In this document: piece by piece, positions 36,311 through 49,829 of the stretch
Numbering within the stretch: position 1 is the first letter of the stretch
How the letters are laid out: every line of letters starts with the position of its first letter
Assembly: GCA_013399875.1 (NCBI GenBank)
Contig: VXAZ01008267.1
Span: forward strand, 21,722 to 85,721
Source of the DNA: Gymnorhina tibicen
Taxonomy: Eukaryota; Chordata; Aves; Passeriformes; Artamidae
DNA length: 64,000 bases
Direction: 5' to 3'
Made by a program: the position numbers and the translations under genes
The notes under the pieces: model-generated
Told to the model about the DNA's origin: nothing
Databases searched by the model: none
What the model saw: only the letters and a program-made list of their open reading frames with translations

Positions 36311-39300
36311 GCAACAAAATCATGTAAATCCATTTACTTTTGAAAATAGTTTTAATAACTTAAACAGTAAATATAGTAATAGTTTTAATAACTAATAACA
36401 GCAAAGCTTAAAAGAGAGTGGCATGTGATGCCTTCTCCCTCAGCATCCTCTCCACCTCCTTGCTGCTTTTAAATTATCCCTGAAAGCTTGCTTCCACTGG
36501 CGCTACAGTATGGGAGATTCAGGACAATACACCTGTTGGGGTGAGTGGGATATGCCTTACTGAGAAGGTGACTTTATGGTCTGTCCCCAGTGTCACTTGG
36601 CTGGTGGTTATGCACAATGCACAGGATACAGACTATATATTCTTTTCCATTCTGGTCTTTTCCATTCTCTTTGCCACGATTTTCTTGAGACTTGGAAAAC
36701 TGCAACCTTTCACAGCCCTGCTGGGATTAAAAACCAGGCTTAAACTGACAGACTGATTAAAAGCCTCACTAGTGCAAACAGCTTGGTCTAATGTCAGACA
36801 AACTATTGGCCCCCCACCCAACACATGATCTCCAGAAGCTTGACACCAGCTACCCCCACCCTCCTTTAGTAATAAAGCTAGGGCTTTTTTTCATGGAAAC
36901 TCTCTACATAGCAACAGGAAGGTGAATAAAGACACTTCTGTTCTGCATTGTTCTCTGCCTTGCCCACGAGAAGAAGGTGCTTAATTAAATGTGGGAGTAG
37001 GTCATCAGTGACTTGACTTAGGACTTTCTGTGGCTTTGGCTGCTTAAAGCCACAAAGGTGATCAGGAAATAGCTGGGGTGTGATGTGTTGGTGGTGCTGG
37101 AAGAGTGGTCAAGGTAGGGGGCTGGCATGCTGGGCTTTCCCCACTCTCCTGCTCTTCCCAGACACCCTGCCTTGGGCACTAACAGATCAGCTACTGGGTT
37201 GCGCGGGGTGCCCCTGCTCTTAACACCAGCATCACCGCACTGTAGCTCCCAGCAGTCTCCTCTGTTTGTCTTATGGCGCTCTTCCTAAGTTGTTTCCCTT
37301 TAGACATTATCAGCAAACAAAACTGCACAACCCATTACAAAAGCTTAGTTATCCAACTGATGCTTACCTGCCTCTTACTCAGCAGGGTTAATACTGCTGT
37401 GTGAATTCTACAGCTGCTGCTGGTGTCTGTGCTGCACAAGTGCCAAAATGCTGCCAGGATAAAGTGATGCTGGACTAAGCTCTGGATTACAGTGAGTTTG
37501 GTTCCTGTTCAGGGCGGAGGGTAAGGCCAAATGCGCTGCTGGCTGACTGATCCCAGTACATGCCAAATTAAAGGCAGCGTAAGCGTTCTTGTTCAAAGCT
37601 GTTTGTCTTAATGAAGGGCAGCAAGACAGAGTATCTTGTGCCACCATAAATGTATCTTTGTCACTCTCCTCCTTTAAAAATAAAAATATTGAAGCATTTG
37701 CTACCATTTGAGTCCCCTCTCAAAGAAAAAGGAAGTGGAGGGAGATCAGGCGAACACTCTGCTTTTCATGCTCTGCCTCAGCTCCTGTCTTAGCCTCATC
37801 TTTCTCAGCTCTATGGTCATCCATTTACCCCTACGTTTATTCACTCAGCTACTGAGCCCAGGGCAGGGTTATATTGTTTCTGTTCATCTGTTCCCCACCA
37901 GGCTAATGGAGACACAGAAAACCGCTGTTAATGCCGCTTCAAGTGACCTGTCTTCAAAGGAGTTACAAAAACCTTGTCCTGATTCTCGTCCCTTTAAAAC
38001 CGTGCCTATGTGTCAGAGACAGCAACATGATTTCACCACCATCACACAGCCTCAGGAAAGCAGCCCAGAGCATCCCCCTCCATCCATGGCCAGCCTTGCT
38101 GGCAGGAACCAGCAGCTCCTGAGCCACAGGATGCCCCTGCCTGCACACACAGCACCGGCAGCAGGGTCACGGCTGCCACCCAAAACTCCTTGCTGAGGGT
38201 GCAGCTGCACAGCCATACCAGCCATTGATAACACCAGGCATGGCTGCTGCAGGGCCAGCACTGTTGATTCAGTGCACAAAGACCTCCTGAATGCCTGTGG
38301 GTGCAAAGAAATAATTCATTATGGTGCAAGAGTGGGCTATAGAAGACCCACAGTTGGTTCCCTGCTCTGCCATACACTTTTGAGGACACTTGTTTATTTT
38401 CTTGAGGCTCAGTTCATCATCACTGAAATTACTCCCAGGCTTCCTGACTCGTGTGCTGGGAGCAAGGGGCAGATGGCTGCTATTTAGAGAAAGCGGTGGC
38501 CAGTCAGTTCATATCTAGTCTGACACAGTGGGGTAAGTTAAGAACAGAAATTTGGTTGACCTCAGTTTATGAGCCCAAATGTCAGAGAGCAGATAATATC
38601 TACTGTAAATGTCAGAGTCGAGGGATTTTTATTTTCCCTTTAAAAGAACATCAACAAAGATTTAGTGACTATTGATGCTGTCATTCACACAGGCTCAGCA
38701 TGAATGGTGCTGCTCACATACACAAACATACTGGAGAAATATTTAAGAGACTTGCTTAAAATCCTGGATCTGGTAAAGCACCCAGGCCCAGCTCAGCCTT
38801 AAGCAGCTTTTGGCAAAACAAGGCTCTGACAGAGTCTGGCAAATTCAGGCTACCTTTTCCAGAGCAGAACACAGGGATTTAATTGATATGTGGTGGACTC
38901 CTCACCTTTGCAATTTATCCACATGTGAAAATTTGCCCAAGGGAGTGAAATACAATCCTCTGCAGGTCCCTGCACCCAGCCAACAGTGCCAGCTCTCCTG
39001 CCCAGTGGTCCACTCTCAGTGGAAGAAATGGAAAATTCCATTTACAAAGCCACCTCACAACTTTCTGCTCAAGACTTGCTACTGTGTAGTAGGCTCTGCT
39101 GATTTTGAACCCTATTTCTCCATCTTCACAAAGGTACATCAGCTTAAGATTCCTCTCCCCAACCCAAATGCCTCAATGGCAGAACTGAAGTACAAAAAAT
39201 AGGTTTTTCTTGTTGAAGAGCTCAAACCATGTACCCCCTTCAGGGCCTTGATTCAGCCTGTCTCCCGCACTCCTCGCCCAGACCATCTTTCTGTGGTGCC

Positions 39301-41514
39301 CTCCACCCTGAAGTCTCTCAACTGTTTTCATGAGCAGATTCTGTCTGTGTGCTCCCACTGTCTGTCTCCTTCTCATTATGAAGATAATTAAGTAACATTA
39401 ATTACCAAAACAAGTCACTGAAATCGGCCTACCAGAAACCTTGTTTCAAAATTCAAAGCAACTGGAAGGTTACATTTATAGCCCATTTATGCACTCTTAC
39501 TAGCCCTTCTATTTTTCTGTCTTTTTTGCCTTTTATTACTCTAATAATACGGCACGGTTTTCTTTTTGCTCTTTGCTTCCTACCCAGGACTCTTCAGACA
39601 CTAGAGGGTGATCGTGCTTTCACTGTGCTGTCTCATCCAAAGTTTGGTCTAGTTCAGCTTCAATTCACCACATCATCCTGAGCGTGCACTGAACTGTCCA
39701 TAAGGTCCTGAATGTAATTAACAGCTGCATTTATGCCAGGAAAGCCCCAGTCTGAGGGAAGATGAAGCCACACCTAGCTGGCCATAAAAACCACCTCTTG
39801 TGGAGTCTGAAACACCCCCATTAGACTTTTACTCAGTGTCACATAGATTTAAACCTCCTTAAATTGTTTAGGATTTCAGAAATATTTTCCTACTGCTCTG
39901 GGTTTTTCCAGCTAAATGTGTGGCACCACACAGCATCATCTCAAGACTGTGGGATGCAAAAAGGCTTGTATTGAGCTAATCAGATATGGCATGGACTACA
40001 CAAGACATACACCCCTCTCTTCTTCCCATGGCAGTTAGCACAGCACTCAAGCAGAGCCTACCCCCAGAGCAGCTCCTCTGAGCAACCCAAGTGCAACGAT
40101 GAGTCACCAATTCCCATTGGCACGGCTGTGAAATTACTGGAGGGGTTGGGAGTCTGTGTTGCACCAGGACTGCTTCTGCTTTGGGGCAACAGCAGTGACA
40201 GCAAACTGATGCTGTTACTGCTCTGCAACAGGGAGGATGGGTTAGTCTCCTTTTCTGCAGAGCCTGGCTTCTCAGGGCTTCCAGATTTGGGCATCTGATC
40301 CAAGGAATCTCCTGGGAGGAGCTCAGCTGTGACATGCATTTTTGCACAAGCAACAGTGAAATTTGCACTGGTATATTAGTGCTTCCTATGCTGGCTGGCC
40401 AACTGCTCTTACTGTTTGTTATGCCCTCAAAATTAAATTTTTGGTTACTTAAGGTCTTCCTAAAATCTCCTTCTGAGTTCTCAGATAATATCTTTCATTA
40501 TCTAATAAAGGCTAAGATCACTGCCAAAAATGTCTTGAATGTCAAAAGGCCTGGGATGCTAACAGTGAGTGCCAGCATGCTGCAGGAACAGGGAGCAGCC
40601 ACAAGCTATGAGACAGCCTCTCCACTTGAAGGGAAAATGTGCTTGGACACCTTTCCTGTGCCACTGAATCAAAGGGTTTAAAGAAGCCCTTAAAATGAAT
40701 CGCTGCTTGCTGGAGGAACCCAGCAAGTCGTCCTCCCTGCAGTCTCTCTGGGAGCAGAACTCATGTGTCTGTAGAGACTGAAGGTGATTGCTCACTGCTT
40801 GTGGCAGGTCCTACGGAGGGTCTCAGCAATACTACTCAAACACTTCAAGAAGCTACAAGTGAAAATTGATTCTGTGGGTGTTTGGCAGTGGTAGAGAAAC
40901 AAATTTTTTTGTGATGAGGGATCCCACTGTACATGCTGCCTCCTCAGGAGTACGGTACCAGATGGAGCTTAGTGCACTAGTTGCCAGTATGCAGCTTTGC
41001 CACTATTTCCAGCATGATCTTAAGCAAATGAATCACTCCCATGTATAACTTCTCCACCTGTACATGAGCACAATAATGTAATGACTCTGTATCTTTGCAC
41101 TTCATAATAAACTCTTTGGGGATGGGGAAGGTCCCTTTCCTAGCTGGTTTTGCATTAGCACCTTGCATTTAGGACCTGGATTTGTTTAGACTTCTTGGTG
41201 TTAGTTTGAAGCAACTTGCTTTGCAAGAATAGGTTTCTGTATTTTCATGGGAAGTGGTGACTCTTATCTCCTGTCCATCCCCAGCTCCTGTCCTGCACAG
41301 GGGTCCCTTGCCTGGAGGGGTTTGGGCAGGGTTTGTTTGGGTGGACTTTCCCTCGTGGGCCTGGGATTACTGCATGGTATCACTCACATTTGGGTGGAAA
41401 CACTGAGCACTGATACCCTACAGATGTCTGTGGGCAGCTACTCCTTTGGTCCCAGTTGGCTTTGATTTCAGCAGCAAGAATCTCCTACTGATACTTCCTC
41501 AGCATTTAGACTAC

Positions 41515-41660
41515 CCCTGTATATATGGGTAAAATATATGTGTATTAAATAAATGTTACATATTTATATTATTTTAATAATTTTATATTTTTTAATATCT
41601 TATAATTAATTTACTAGTATGTCTAATATTTTGCTTTCTTATATTATAATGGACTGAGCA
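41515..41660. repeat. AT-rich low-complexity tract
   Basis: Nearly pure A/T sequence with runs such as TATTTATATTATTTTAATAA. No gene signal is present. Confidence 0.7.
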
Positions 41661-43638
41661 GAGGAAATGAGCTCTTACAGTGGCCCTTTTGTGTATGTTT
41701 ATTCCAATCTTTTGTTTTTCTTCAATTCTTTCACCCTGAAACAAGGGGCTGATGGCTTTTTATTCCTTCCTCTGACCATTCAATCCCAAACAGCTCTGTC
41801 CAAGGCTCATTCTCTGGCAGGCAGGATGCAAGATGCTGCCAGCTTAATAAAATTTGCGAGCAGTTCAGGACACAGACTCCATTCCTGGGCTGTGAACCGC
41901 ACCTGAGGTCTCCAGCTTGGGCAGATCCCTGCGATCCCCAACGTGCTGCCAGCAGCTCCAGCTGCAAGTGCAGTCACAGCCCAGAGAGATGTGAGGTGTT
42001 ACTGGTACCGGCAGGTGTCACCGCGGAGGATACAGGGCATTTGCACAAGGTACCAGACAACCAGGTAACGAGGGGCCAGAAGGAGCCTCGTGGGGTCACC
42101 TGGTCTCACCGTGCCACCCCAAAGCGAAGTCAGCAGCTGCAGCTCACACTGCCACAGAGATGTTTGCCTGATCTTTCCCCGGAGATCGCTGCTGCCTGTC
42201 CAGACTATCCAACCTGCAGCACCACCACTTTTATTTGCCCCATCAGTATCTAATCCAAATCTCTCTTACAGCAGCTTAAACCCATTGTGCTTCTGCGGCG
42301 TTGTGAGTTTATTATAAAGAGATTACTCTCAGCTAGTGGTAGAATGGACACCTCAGATACAAATAAATATTCCCCTGGCTTCATACCCAGCATTTCTGCT
42401 TAGGCACCATAGAAAGGAAATAAAAGATCTTGTTGATGAAGACATTTATGCTTTCATCTCTCTGGCAAATCAACAAATACACAAAGCCCAGAGTACATCT
42501 GCCTCATCTGCAGTGACATACAGGTTCTACTGATACCATGGTTTATTCAAAAATGTTCTGTTTCATCGCGGTTTTAAAAGTGCACGTGACACTGTGTCAA
42601 GGCTATTTTCATAGGATTAATATACAACATTAGCTAAGGGAAGTATTACGAGATGCCTATTATGTTTGAGATTTATTTCTCCCCATTTCCCTGAGATTTT
42701 TTTCTAGACAGCTTGAGAGTTAATTTAGGTAATGGTGCACCTATTTTGAAGGGCTTTCTTATTTGCTGATCAGCATTACTAATTTTTAATATTTGGTAAA
42801 AATTTGGCAGCAGGACAAGAAGCATTTTTATTCTATGCTTAAGCAGTTTCTAACACAAAACAACTTTAGTCCACATCCAGGCACCTTCAATGCCATGATA
42901 CAAATGGCTGGCAACTGAGTGCAAAGATATTTTTTGTGTGTAACCTGAGATACAGAATATTGATGCAATTAACTCCTATCATTCCCATGGGGCTCATCAT
43001 TAACATCCCTTTTAATACGGAGAAAGCTTTGGTGGGTGAGTAATGAAATTTTTCTTTTGGGTGTCTTTCTTCAATTAAATGAATACTCTATGAAGCAACT
43101 GCTGCTGTAGATGTTATTAAATTTATTTATTTATGCTTTTTTGACCACTGAATTAATCTGTGGAACAATATCTCGGTGTCATTTACTCTGATCTGGCTTT
43201 TTTTGCAAAACCCAAATTATAGATTGTATAGGCACAAAACCACATTTGTGTGATCCACCTCCACATTACCTCTCTTGATTTATGTCCCTAACCCCAGGTT
43301 CCTACATAGCAAATTAAGAGGGGGCTGGGATCCTCAGTGGGTGATGGATGCCAAGTAAACACAGCTGGACCTGGACCTGCAGCTGCACATCCATCCTAAC
43401 GCCCCACCATTTACCAGGTTGTGCACATCCCATCGTCACTGTGCTCTCCAGCCTTGATGGCACTGTCCTTCACAGCCATCAGGGTCCCCCATACCTGAAG
43501 ACACTGGGCAGGCTGTTTGTGATGTTCTCAGGGAGGTCAGTCAGGCCTGTGACATCCAAGACATGCCTGTTTCTAAAGTCCATGACCATCTGCCTGTGAG
43601 AACGTATGCAAAGAGATACCTGCGCCTGCAGTGCAAAA

Positions 43639-43696
43639 TACCACTGTGACTTTTAAATCTGAGTCCATACCATTGTGACTTTTAAATCTGAATCCA
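43639..43696. repeat. 29-bp tandem duplication, two copies
   Basis: Two adjacent 29-base units (43639-43667 and 43668-43696) share the core GTGACTTTTAAATCTGA. They differ at only two positions, which indicates a fairly recent duplication. Confidence 0.9.
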
Positions 43697-46600
43697 GTGC
43701 TTTCAGAGTCATCCTCATCTCACCTCCTTGTCCCTTTCTGATGGGACAGGATGCTAATTTTGGCTCTTCTGGACCAATGCATGCATTAGTCATCAGGTCA
43801 TTTATTATGACTTTTCATCTTAATCCTGATAATACTCCAACTCCAAAAAAAGATCAAATGACAACAAAAGGGAACAGTGAGTGAGGCAGAATCCTTTCTT
43901 ACTTGAATCTGGGTAAAGGTACCTCACAGAAAGGCATTTATTTGCTGCTAGTAATTGTTTTACAGTTGTAGGGATACAACTGCCTCAACAACTCACTGTC
44001 AGCAGTCAATTTACAAAATTATTCTTCAATGATTCCCTTATTTCATCTCTTTCCATGGACCAGAAGACCTTTTCTAATGGGATGGTTGGCAAAAGGCCTC
44101 TTCATTTAGAAGGCAGATCACGCAGCCTTATACACTTAGTTCTAATTATGAATTATTGGAACATTGCGACCTGAGGCATCATGCACTTACTTGTTGATTA
44201 ATGGTCTTCAGACATCTTTAAAATAAACAAGGGGGAACACCAAGTGCAACAGGAGGATTTTATCTTAATAATTTCTGCCCTTGACTGCTAACCCAGAGCT
44301 TCAGTGAAAGGATCTGTTCCCATACGCTCAGAGACTGAACACACAGGGGGAATACAAAGGAGACAGCCCAGCCAGGTAACAAGCTTGTTTCCCTTCCACA
44401 CCACTTCAATTTAATAAAACCTCAGAGACTCTAAGTTGCTTGGGAAAGAGCACTGCTCCCAAGGCAGGCATAAGTACAGAGGAGAACTGGACTGAAACAG
44501 GCATCATCAGGAAGAGGAATCCATGAGAAAAGGGGGCAGCACTCCCATGAACAGAGAAATCACAAAGACAGCAGAGAAGAGGAGAGGCAGATGCAGCCTT
44601 GCACTCCAGGGTGCCTGGATGCCTTTGCCACCTCAGCCAAGGAGAAGGCAAGGATGATTTGATGGGATCTCAGCTGTAAAAGGAAACAACAGAGACACAG
44701 CGATGATTGCTGCTGAAGAGGAGAGAAAGGGACATTTATCTGATTTTTCTGCACCCTGAAATTCAGACCCTGGGTCTGGTTGAGGATGCTGGCCATGGGA
44801 TAAAGATGCTGATTATTGTGGAGATTGAGCAATCAGGATTGAGCAGCGGCACCATGCTAAGGACAGCACAGAGGAGAGTGTAAGATAAACAAGCTCAGCA
44901 TGAGACAACAGTGCTGCAGTGGGGCCAGGTGTCACATTGAACAGCAGCAGAAAAGCCTGGGAGGCAGGAAAGGCAGGTCTGTCCTAGTGCTTCTGCACTA
45001 CAGACAGCTGCAGGAGCAATGAACTAGCAGGAAACCCATGGCTCTTGTGTGTTCTCCACCTACATGGTACAACTGCACTCTGCCTTTGTGTGAAACACAA
45101 GCAGTTCGGGGCAGGAGCAACATCGATCAATCGGCACATCCTCACCGAAGTAGCTTCTGCGGGTGTCTGGCTGGGGAGGTTTCTTAGGAAAAACTTAATT
45201 GCACAGATCTCAATGCTTCATCTTATTTAAAAAATGTAAAATGTATTTTCTCAGCTGTTTAGTGACCCAAGCTCTCAAACAATATAAAACTTTTAAAAAG
45301 GAAAAAGTCACTTGTCTGCTAAAATCTTACAGTTGCTGCCTCTGTGAAGGTGGGCTATGGGTGGAGATGACAAAAGGTGCAAAGTCCCCTCTGTGCTGCT
45401 GCTCTTGAGAGACAGAGTGGGAGACAGGTCCTAGTTCAGCAAAGGACCGGGTGACACGTTGTTCCTAGCACAAAGATAACCATGGAAGAACAAGAAAAAG
45501 CAGCAACATCTCTTCACAACTAGGCTCCAATTCCTAACTCTCCGAAGCCACAAAAACAAGTGCTCTGGATCTACATTATAAATATGATCAAGCATACGCA
45601 TTTCATGGAGTTTACCACAAAATTACCCTAAACTGCATATAGAGGATCACACAATACACGTTAAAGGAATATTTTAATTCAAGGCAACAACAAAGACTTT
45701 TCTTTTTCCCATGGTAAATGATTATTGCTCTATTAAGTCTTAAATTTAATTTTATTTCTATCCATAGCCTAGGTGCATAGCAAATAAGGTAGAAAGGGAT
45801 TGTACATCCCCTGGAAATCAGAAACTACTCCTGCTAGGTCTCACCTGAACATCACTTTCACAGCAGTATTTTGTCCCAGCCTCTTTAGTAGCACCACTGC
45901 CTTTAGGTGCTGACTGAAAGCTTTCCATCCTCCAGGACTATCCTTCAGAGGCCTCTCTTCCTCTGCAAACACCCGGCACAGCTCCACAAATCAGCTGGCA
46001 CGGACATGCAGAGAGGCAGAGCATTACTTATGGGAGGGTGACGCCACTTCCCGCAGACCCAGGCACAGCACACAGGAGCCAAGGCGGGAGGAGCGGGGAG
46101 CTGACATGGATATTAAGCTGAAATGGGAAGAGCAGGAAAAGAGGGGGTGACCACCCTTTGCTTTCTTACCCAGCCCCACTGGCTGCTTTTATGGAGTGCT
46201 CATAACTACAGCATGCACACACCTGAAGCGCAACATGTTTGGGATTTAGGCTTCCACATTCAAGACTCCTTTTGATCCTTAATTCACTTGGGATTTGCAA
46301 ACCCTTCTTTCTTGACACTCTAGAGCATGCAGAGCGACAGGCGTAACAACGGCACACACCAAACCTCCTCCTTCTGCCCCAAATTCAGCTCAGTGAACAA
46401 CACCCACAGTGACTTCCCTTGGGGGTCACCAAGGGGAACTCATTACATAGACACAATGATTGCAATTTTGCAGTAGTCCTGGGCTATGCCAGACACTTTT
46501 AATCTCTGTCAGAAGCAAGTGATTAAAACAACATCACACAGTCTGCTGAAGCAGTCACTAACTGAGCAAACAGCAAGGTTGCTTTGTTCATTCCTTACGG

Positions 46601-49140
46601 TACTAACAAAATTCCTTACAAGTTTATCCTCTATCTTCCACCTTTGATTCTAGTTGAATAAAGGGAAGGCACAAAAATCCTGTTATAAAGGAGCAAACAA
46701 AATTCTGTGGTTTTGAAGGACTTCTGCCTCTCCAGACTGGCTTATAGCACAAGTGCTCTTCTGTGGAAATCAACCCCCTTCTAAGAATAATGTAAGGCAA
46801 TATTTTTAATAAAAGCTACAAACTACAACAAGTTCATATTTCAGTGGTCCTTTCCCTCCCTCTTCTTGCTCTTGCTAACTCTTATCCTTTCACCCATTTT
46901 TCAAGAGAAGGACTAACAGGGAATAATTGAGAATGATATATGATCGGGTTTACTTGCCAAGTCTTTTTATACTCAAATATTCAATTTGTGGCTTCCAGTA
47001 ATAGCAGGGTAGGCAGTATCCTTTCTCTTGCCCTCCACAAAAGAAAGCAGAAAGGAATTATCCATGGATTTAGATACACTGAGGTGTTCATTATGTGTGA
47101 GCTGGCTGCCTCACAGCCAGATGCTGCAAAACTACTCAGCATCACTCCAGACTTCAGACTGTGCTTTCATGATGACATATCAGGAAAGCCTGCAGCAAGT
47201 TAGAGACAAGAACCAAGCAGCAGGTACAATGTTTTTTCATTCTAAATGCTGCATGTGAAAATATGTTGGGTGCCCACCTGGGGTGGAGGTACTTTCTGGA
47301 TAGACAATTAGCAAAACACATCGTCTGGGTTCAGACTTGGCTTTCCCTGAAGGCAGCCTCACTGCTCATGTTTAAACCAAGAGCTGGACTTTAATTTTAG
47401 CTGATAAATTATAAGATAAATCTCAAGAGGTTGCAATGCATTCATGGCATTTTCCCACTAGAGTTCAGTGTCCCTTGAAACTTAAGTTTATGCTGACTGG
47501 GTGGGCTCTGAAAGAGCCTGCATCTGCTTCACTGTATCCAGGGATACTGGACTCCTCCTCTAACTGCCTGCACCATAGGTGCCACACATTATGATATAAA
47601 AATATCTTCCCATGACCAGCCCTGCTGCAGTGGGGATTTTGGGGAGTGACGGTCGGAGATAAAGCAGGAGGCCTGGCTGCGCCCCTACCACCTGCTCAGT
47701 AAGCAGCCGCCTTGTGCTTGCACAGTGGATCCATCCTGGGTCTGCCACCGTGATCCCTGGTCAGCCACACCACAGGGAACCACCCTGGCATTTCTTACAA
47801 ACCAGGCAGGGTATGATAAGCAAATGACCACCATGTTGTGAAGCCACATATTGGCTGCATGACAGATGGAATAAGATATAACAGTGGTAAGACTTTATGA
47901 AGCACGATAAATACACTGCAAGCACTTTTCTGCATATGCAAACTGGAAAATGAAATCCAGAGAATGCTGTTGGCTCAAAAAGCCAACCAGATCCTGAGCT
48001 CCCCTCCTCTAGAGCCCAAAAATATGAATGAACTAAAGCAATCCGGATCCTATTTGGTCATTCAGCTCTGATGACTCATCTTCCCTAAGCTCTCCTTAGG
48101 CTAATGACAAGGAAACAAACACAGGCAGACCAGTATTGAACTTGGCATCATTTTGGCAAAGTTGTATACCCAGGATTTTGTCACCAGGTACTCCTTGCAC
48201 TTCTTGTGTCACCTGTGCCCAAAGAAAGAATCAAAGGTTTAATACGCAAACAGTCTGTTTTTCTTTAAAGCCACCAATAACTTCTACTCAAGTCCCAAGA
48301 CAGCCTAAAATTTTACCCAAATAAATGCTTGAGAAACTTGCTGTCTGATGGAGCTTAAGGCAAGCAGCTACTCAGGGCAGCTCCCATAGGCTCGCTCCTT
48401 AAATCCGGTGTGTCTCCCTTGAGCTGTGACCCGAAATGCTCCACGCAGTAGAGCCACACACGAAGTGCCAAAGCCAAGGGGCAGCCCCTGGGGATGTTCT
48501 GTTCTGAATCAGCTACCTTCACCCAGGAGTGGTAATGTGAAGTGGTGGCTGTGACCCCTCTAAACCCCATGTGTGAATAAGGAAAAGAGTTACATTCCTA
48601 AGACGAGGCCAGTAGCAGTGCCAAGAGTGAGAGCCACCGACATATCTCCTGCCCTCGGAAGCTGCCCTCCTCAAGAACTCCCGCCCTTGTGAGTCCAGTC
48701 GGGCATTCTATACAGCACTTTACTTCTGAAGGAACAGGGTGACACACAATTATTAAATGAAAAGTAATGGTTGTAAGCACAATTTTATGACTGAAAACAG
48801 TTTAATCGCCCTTGGACGTGATTTTTGGGTGATGGACTACATTTCTTACCCTGGTTTGAATATTTGTGTGCCTGTGAGCTTGCCTGTTTCTTCATGCGTA
48901 CTAACTACCCTTTAAAAGGTATCACCTCTCCTTACAAGTTTCTGGGTCCCCACCAGCAGAAAATGGTGCCTCCTCGACATCATAAAAGGGCTTTCCATCC
49001 TTCTTCACACAATCCAAAACCTTCCCATCAACAGCAATTTGCCGGGAGGGGGAACGAACTTGGCAATCCCTCAGCAGAGGGATCTAGTGCTGCCCACCCA
49101 CACCGGGTGACACTGCGACGCTAATTGACCTTTTTGTAAT

Positions 49141-49399
49141 GCCGACGCCAAAGTAAATCCTGTGATACCTCAGGTCCTCCGCAGGAAAGGTCGGGCCCTG
49201 CCGGCTCCAGAAGCGGGCTGCCGGGGTCGCACCAGAGAGGGGGATGCGGCCGCGAGCCGCCGCCGCCTGCGCTTCCTTCCGCCGGGGCCGGGCGGCGCTG
49301 GCGGCCGGCGATGACCGCCGTCGAGGCGGCAGCGAGACACCGCCCACGCCGGGGGTGGCCCCGCGTGGGTCCGGGGACGCGCGGGCGGCGCCCGCAGCA
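49141..49399 (+). promoter_or_regulatory. SLC10A4: SLC10A4 5' CpG island (promoter/5' UTR/start of CDS not resolved)
   Basis: Composition changes from AT-balanced to strongly GC- and CpG-rich at about 49140 and stays so through SLC10A4 exons 1-2. The family protein has about 100 residues before the first visible codon. The real start could therefore be in this stretch or in the adjacent gap. An ATG at 49244 opens a frame to the gap, but its Arg/Ala-rich translation shows no SLC10A4 resemblance, so I do not assign the start. Confidence 0.55.
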
Positions 49400-49545
49400 N
49401 NNNNNNNNNNNNNNNNNNNNNNNNNNNNNNNNNNNNNNNNNNNNNNNNNNNNNNNNNNNNNNNNNNNNNNNNNNNNNNNNNNNNNNNNNNNNNNNNNNNN
49501 NNNNNNNNNNNNNNNNNNNNNNNNNNNNNNNNNNNNNNNNNNNNN
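49400..49545. other. assembly gap (146 N)
   Basis: This run of N interrupts SLC10A4 exon 1 just before its first recognisable codon. It sits in the most GC-rich part of the window, where sequencing commonly fails. The true gap length may differ from 146. Confidence 1.
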
Positions 49546-49829
49546 CAGACTTTGAGCGTGCTGGTGGGGCTGGGGCTCTGCGTGACCATGCTGGGGCTGG
49601 GCTGCGCCGTGGAGTTGGGGCAGCTGGGGCAGCAGCTCCGGCGGCCCGTGGGGCTGCTGCTGGCGCTGCTGGGACAATTCGTGGCCATGCCACTGCTGGC
49701 CTTCCTCCTCGCCCTCATCTTCGCCCTGGACGAGGTGGCGGCCGTGGCTGTACTGCTGTGCGGCTGCTGCCCCGGGGGCAACCTCTCGAACCTCATGTCG
49801 GTGCTCGTCGACGGGGATATGAATCTGAG
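49546..49829 (+). CDS. SLC10A4: SLC10A4 exon 1, 3' part
   Basis: The open frame starts at the gap edge and reads through a membrane segment (VGLGLCVTMLGLGCAVEL) and LRRPVGLLLALLGQFVAMPL. It continues through LDEVAAVAVLLCGCCPGGNL to VDGDMNL. The donor is AG|GTAGGT, leaving a split Ser codon. The exon is very GC-rich. Confidence 0.93.

Larger units (their letters stand above)
33876..49140. other. intergenic region between SLAIN2 and SLC10A4
   Basis: This is about 15 kb without a supportable gene. It holds a CR1 copy at about 35938-36310, a 29-base tandem duplication at 43639-43696, a very AT-rich tract at 41515-41660 and paired TAATTA sites at 39385-39404. The longest open frame (37708-38196, plus strand, 162 codons) has no recognisable domain, no start context I trust and no splice partners. 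Regulatory elements for either flanking gene could lie here, but the sequence alone does not show them. Confidence 0.65.

Noticed and set aside
35941..36343. Open frames within the CR1 copy
   Set aside because: They are translations of the element's 3' region in reverse orientation, not a host gene or an intact CR1 protein.
37708..38196. 162-codon open frame in the SLAIN2-SLC10A4 interval
   Set aside because: No recognisable domain, overlapping open frames of similar length on the other strand, and low-complexity Ser/Pro composition. It is more likely chance in a less AT-rich stretch.
49244..49399. ATG at 49244 as the SLC10A4 start
   Set aside because: The translation to the gap is Arg/Ala-rich and unlike the family N-terminus, and the frame across the gap cannot be known.
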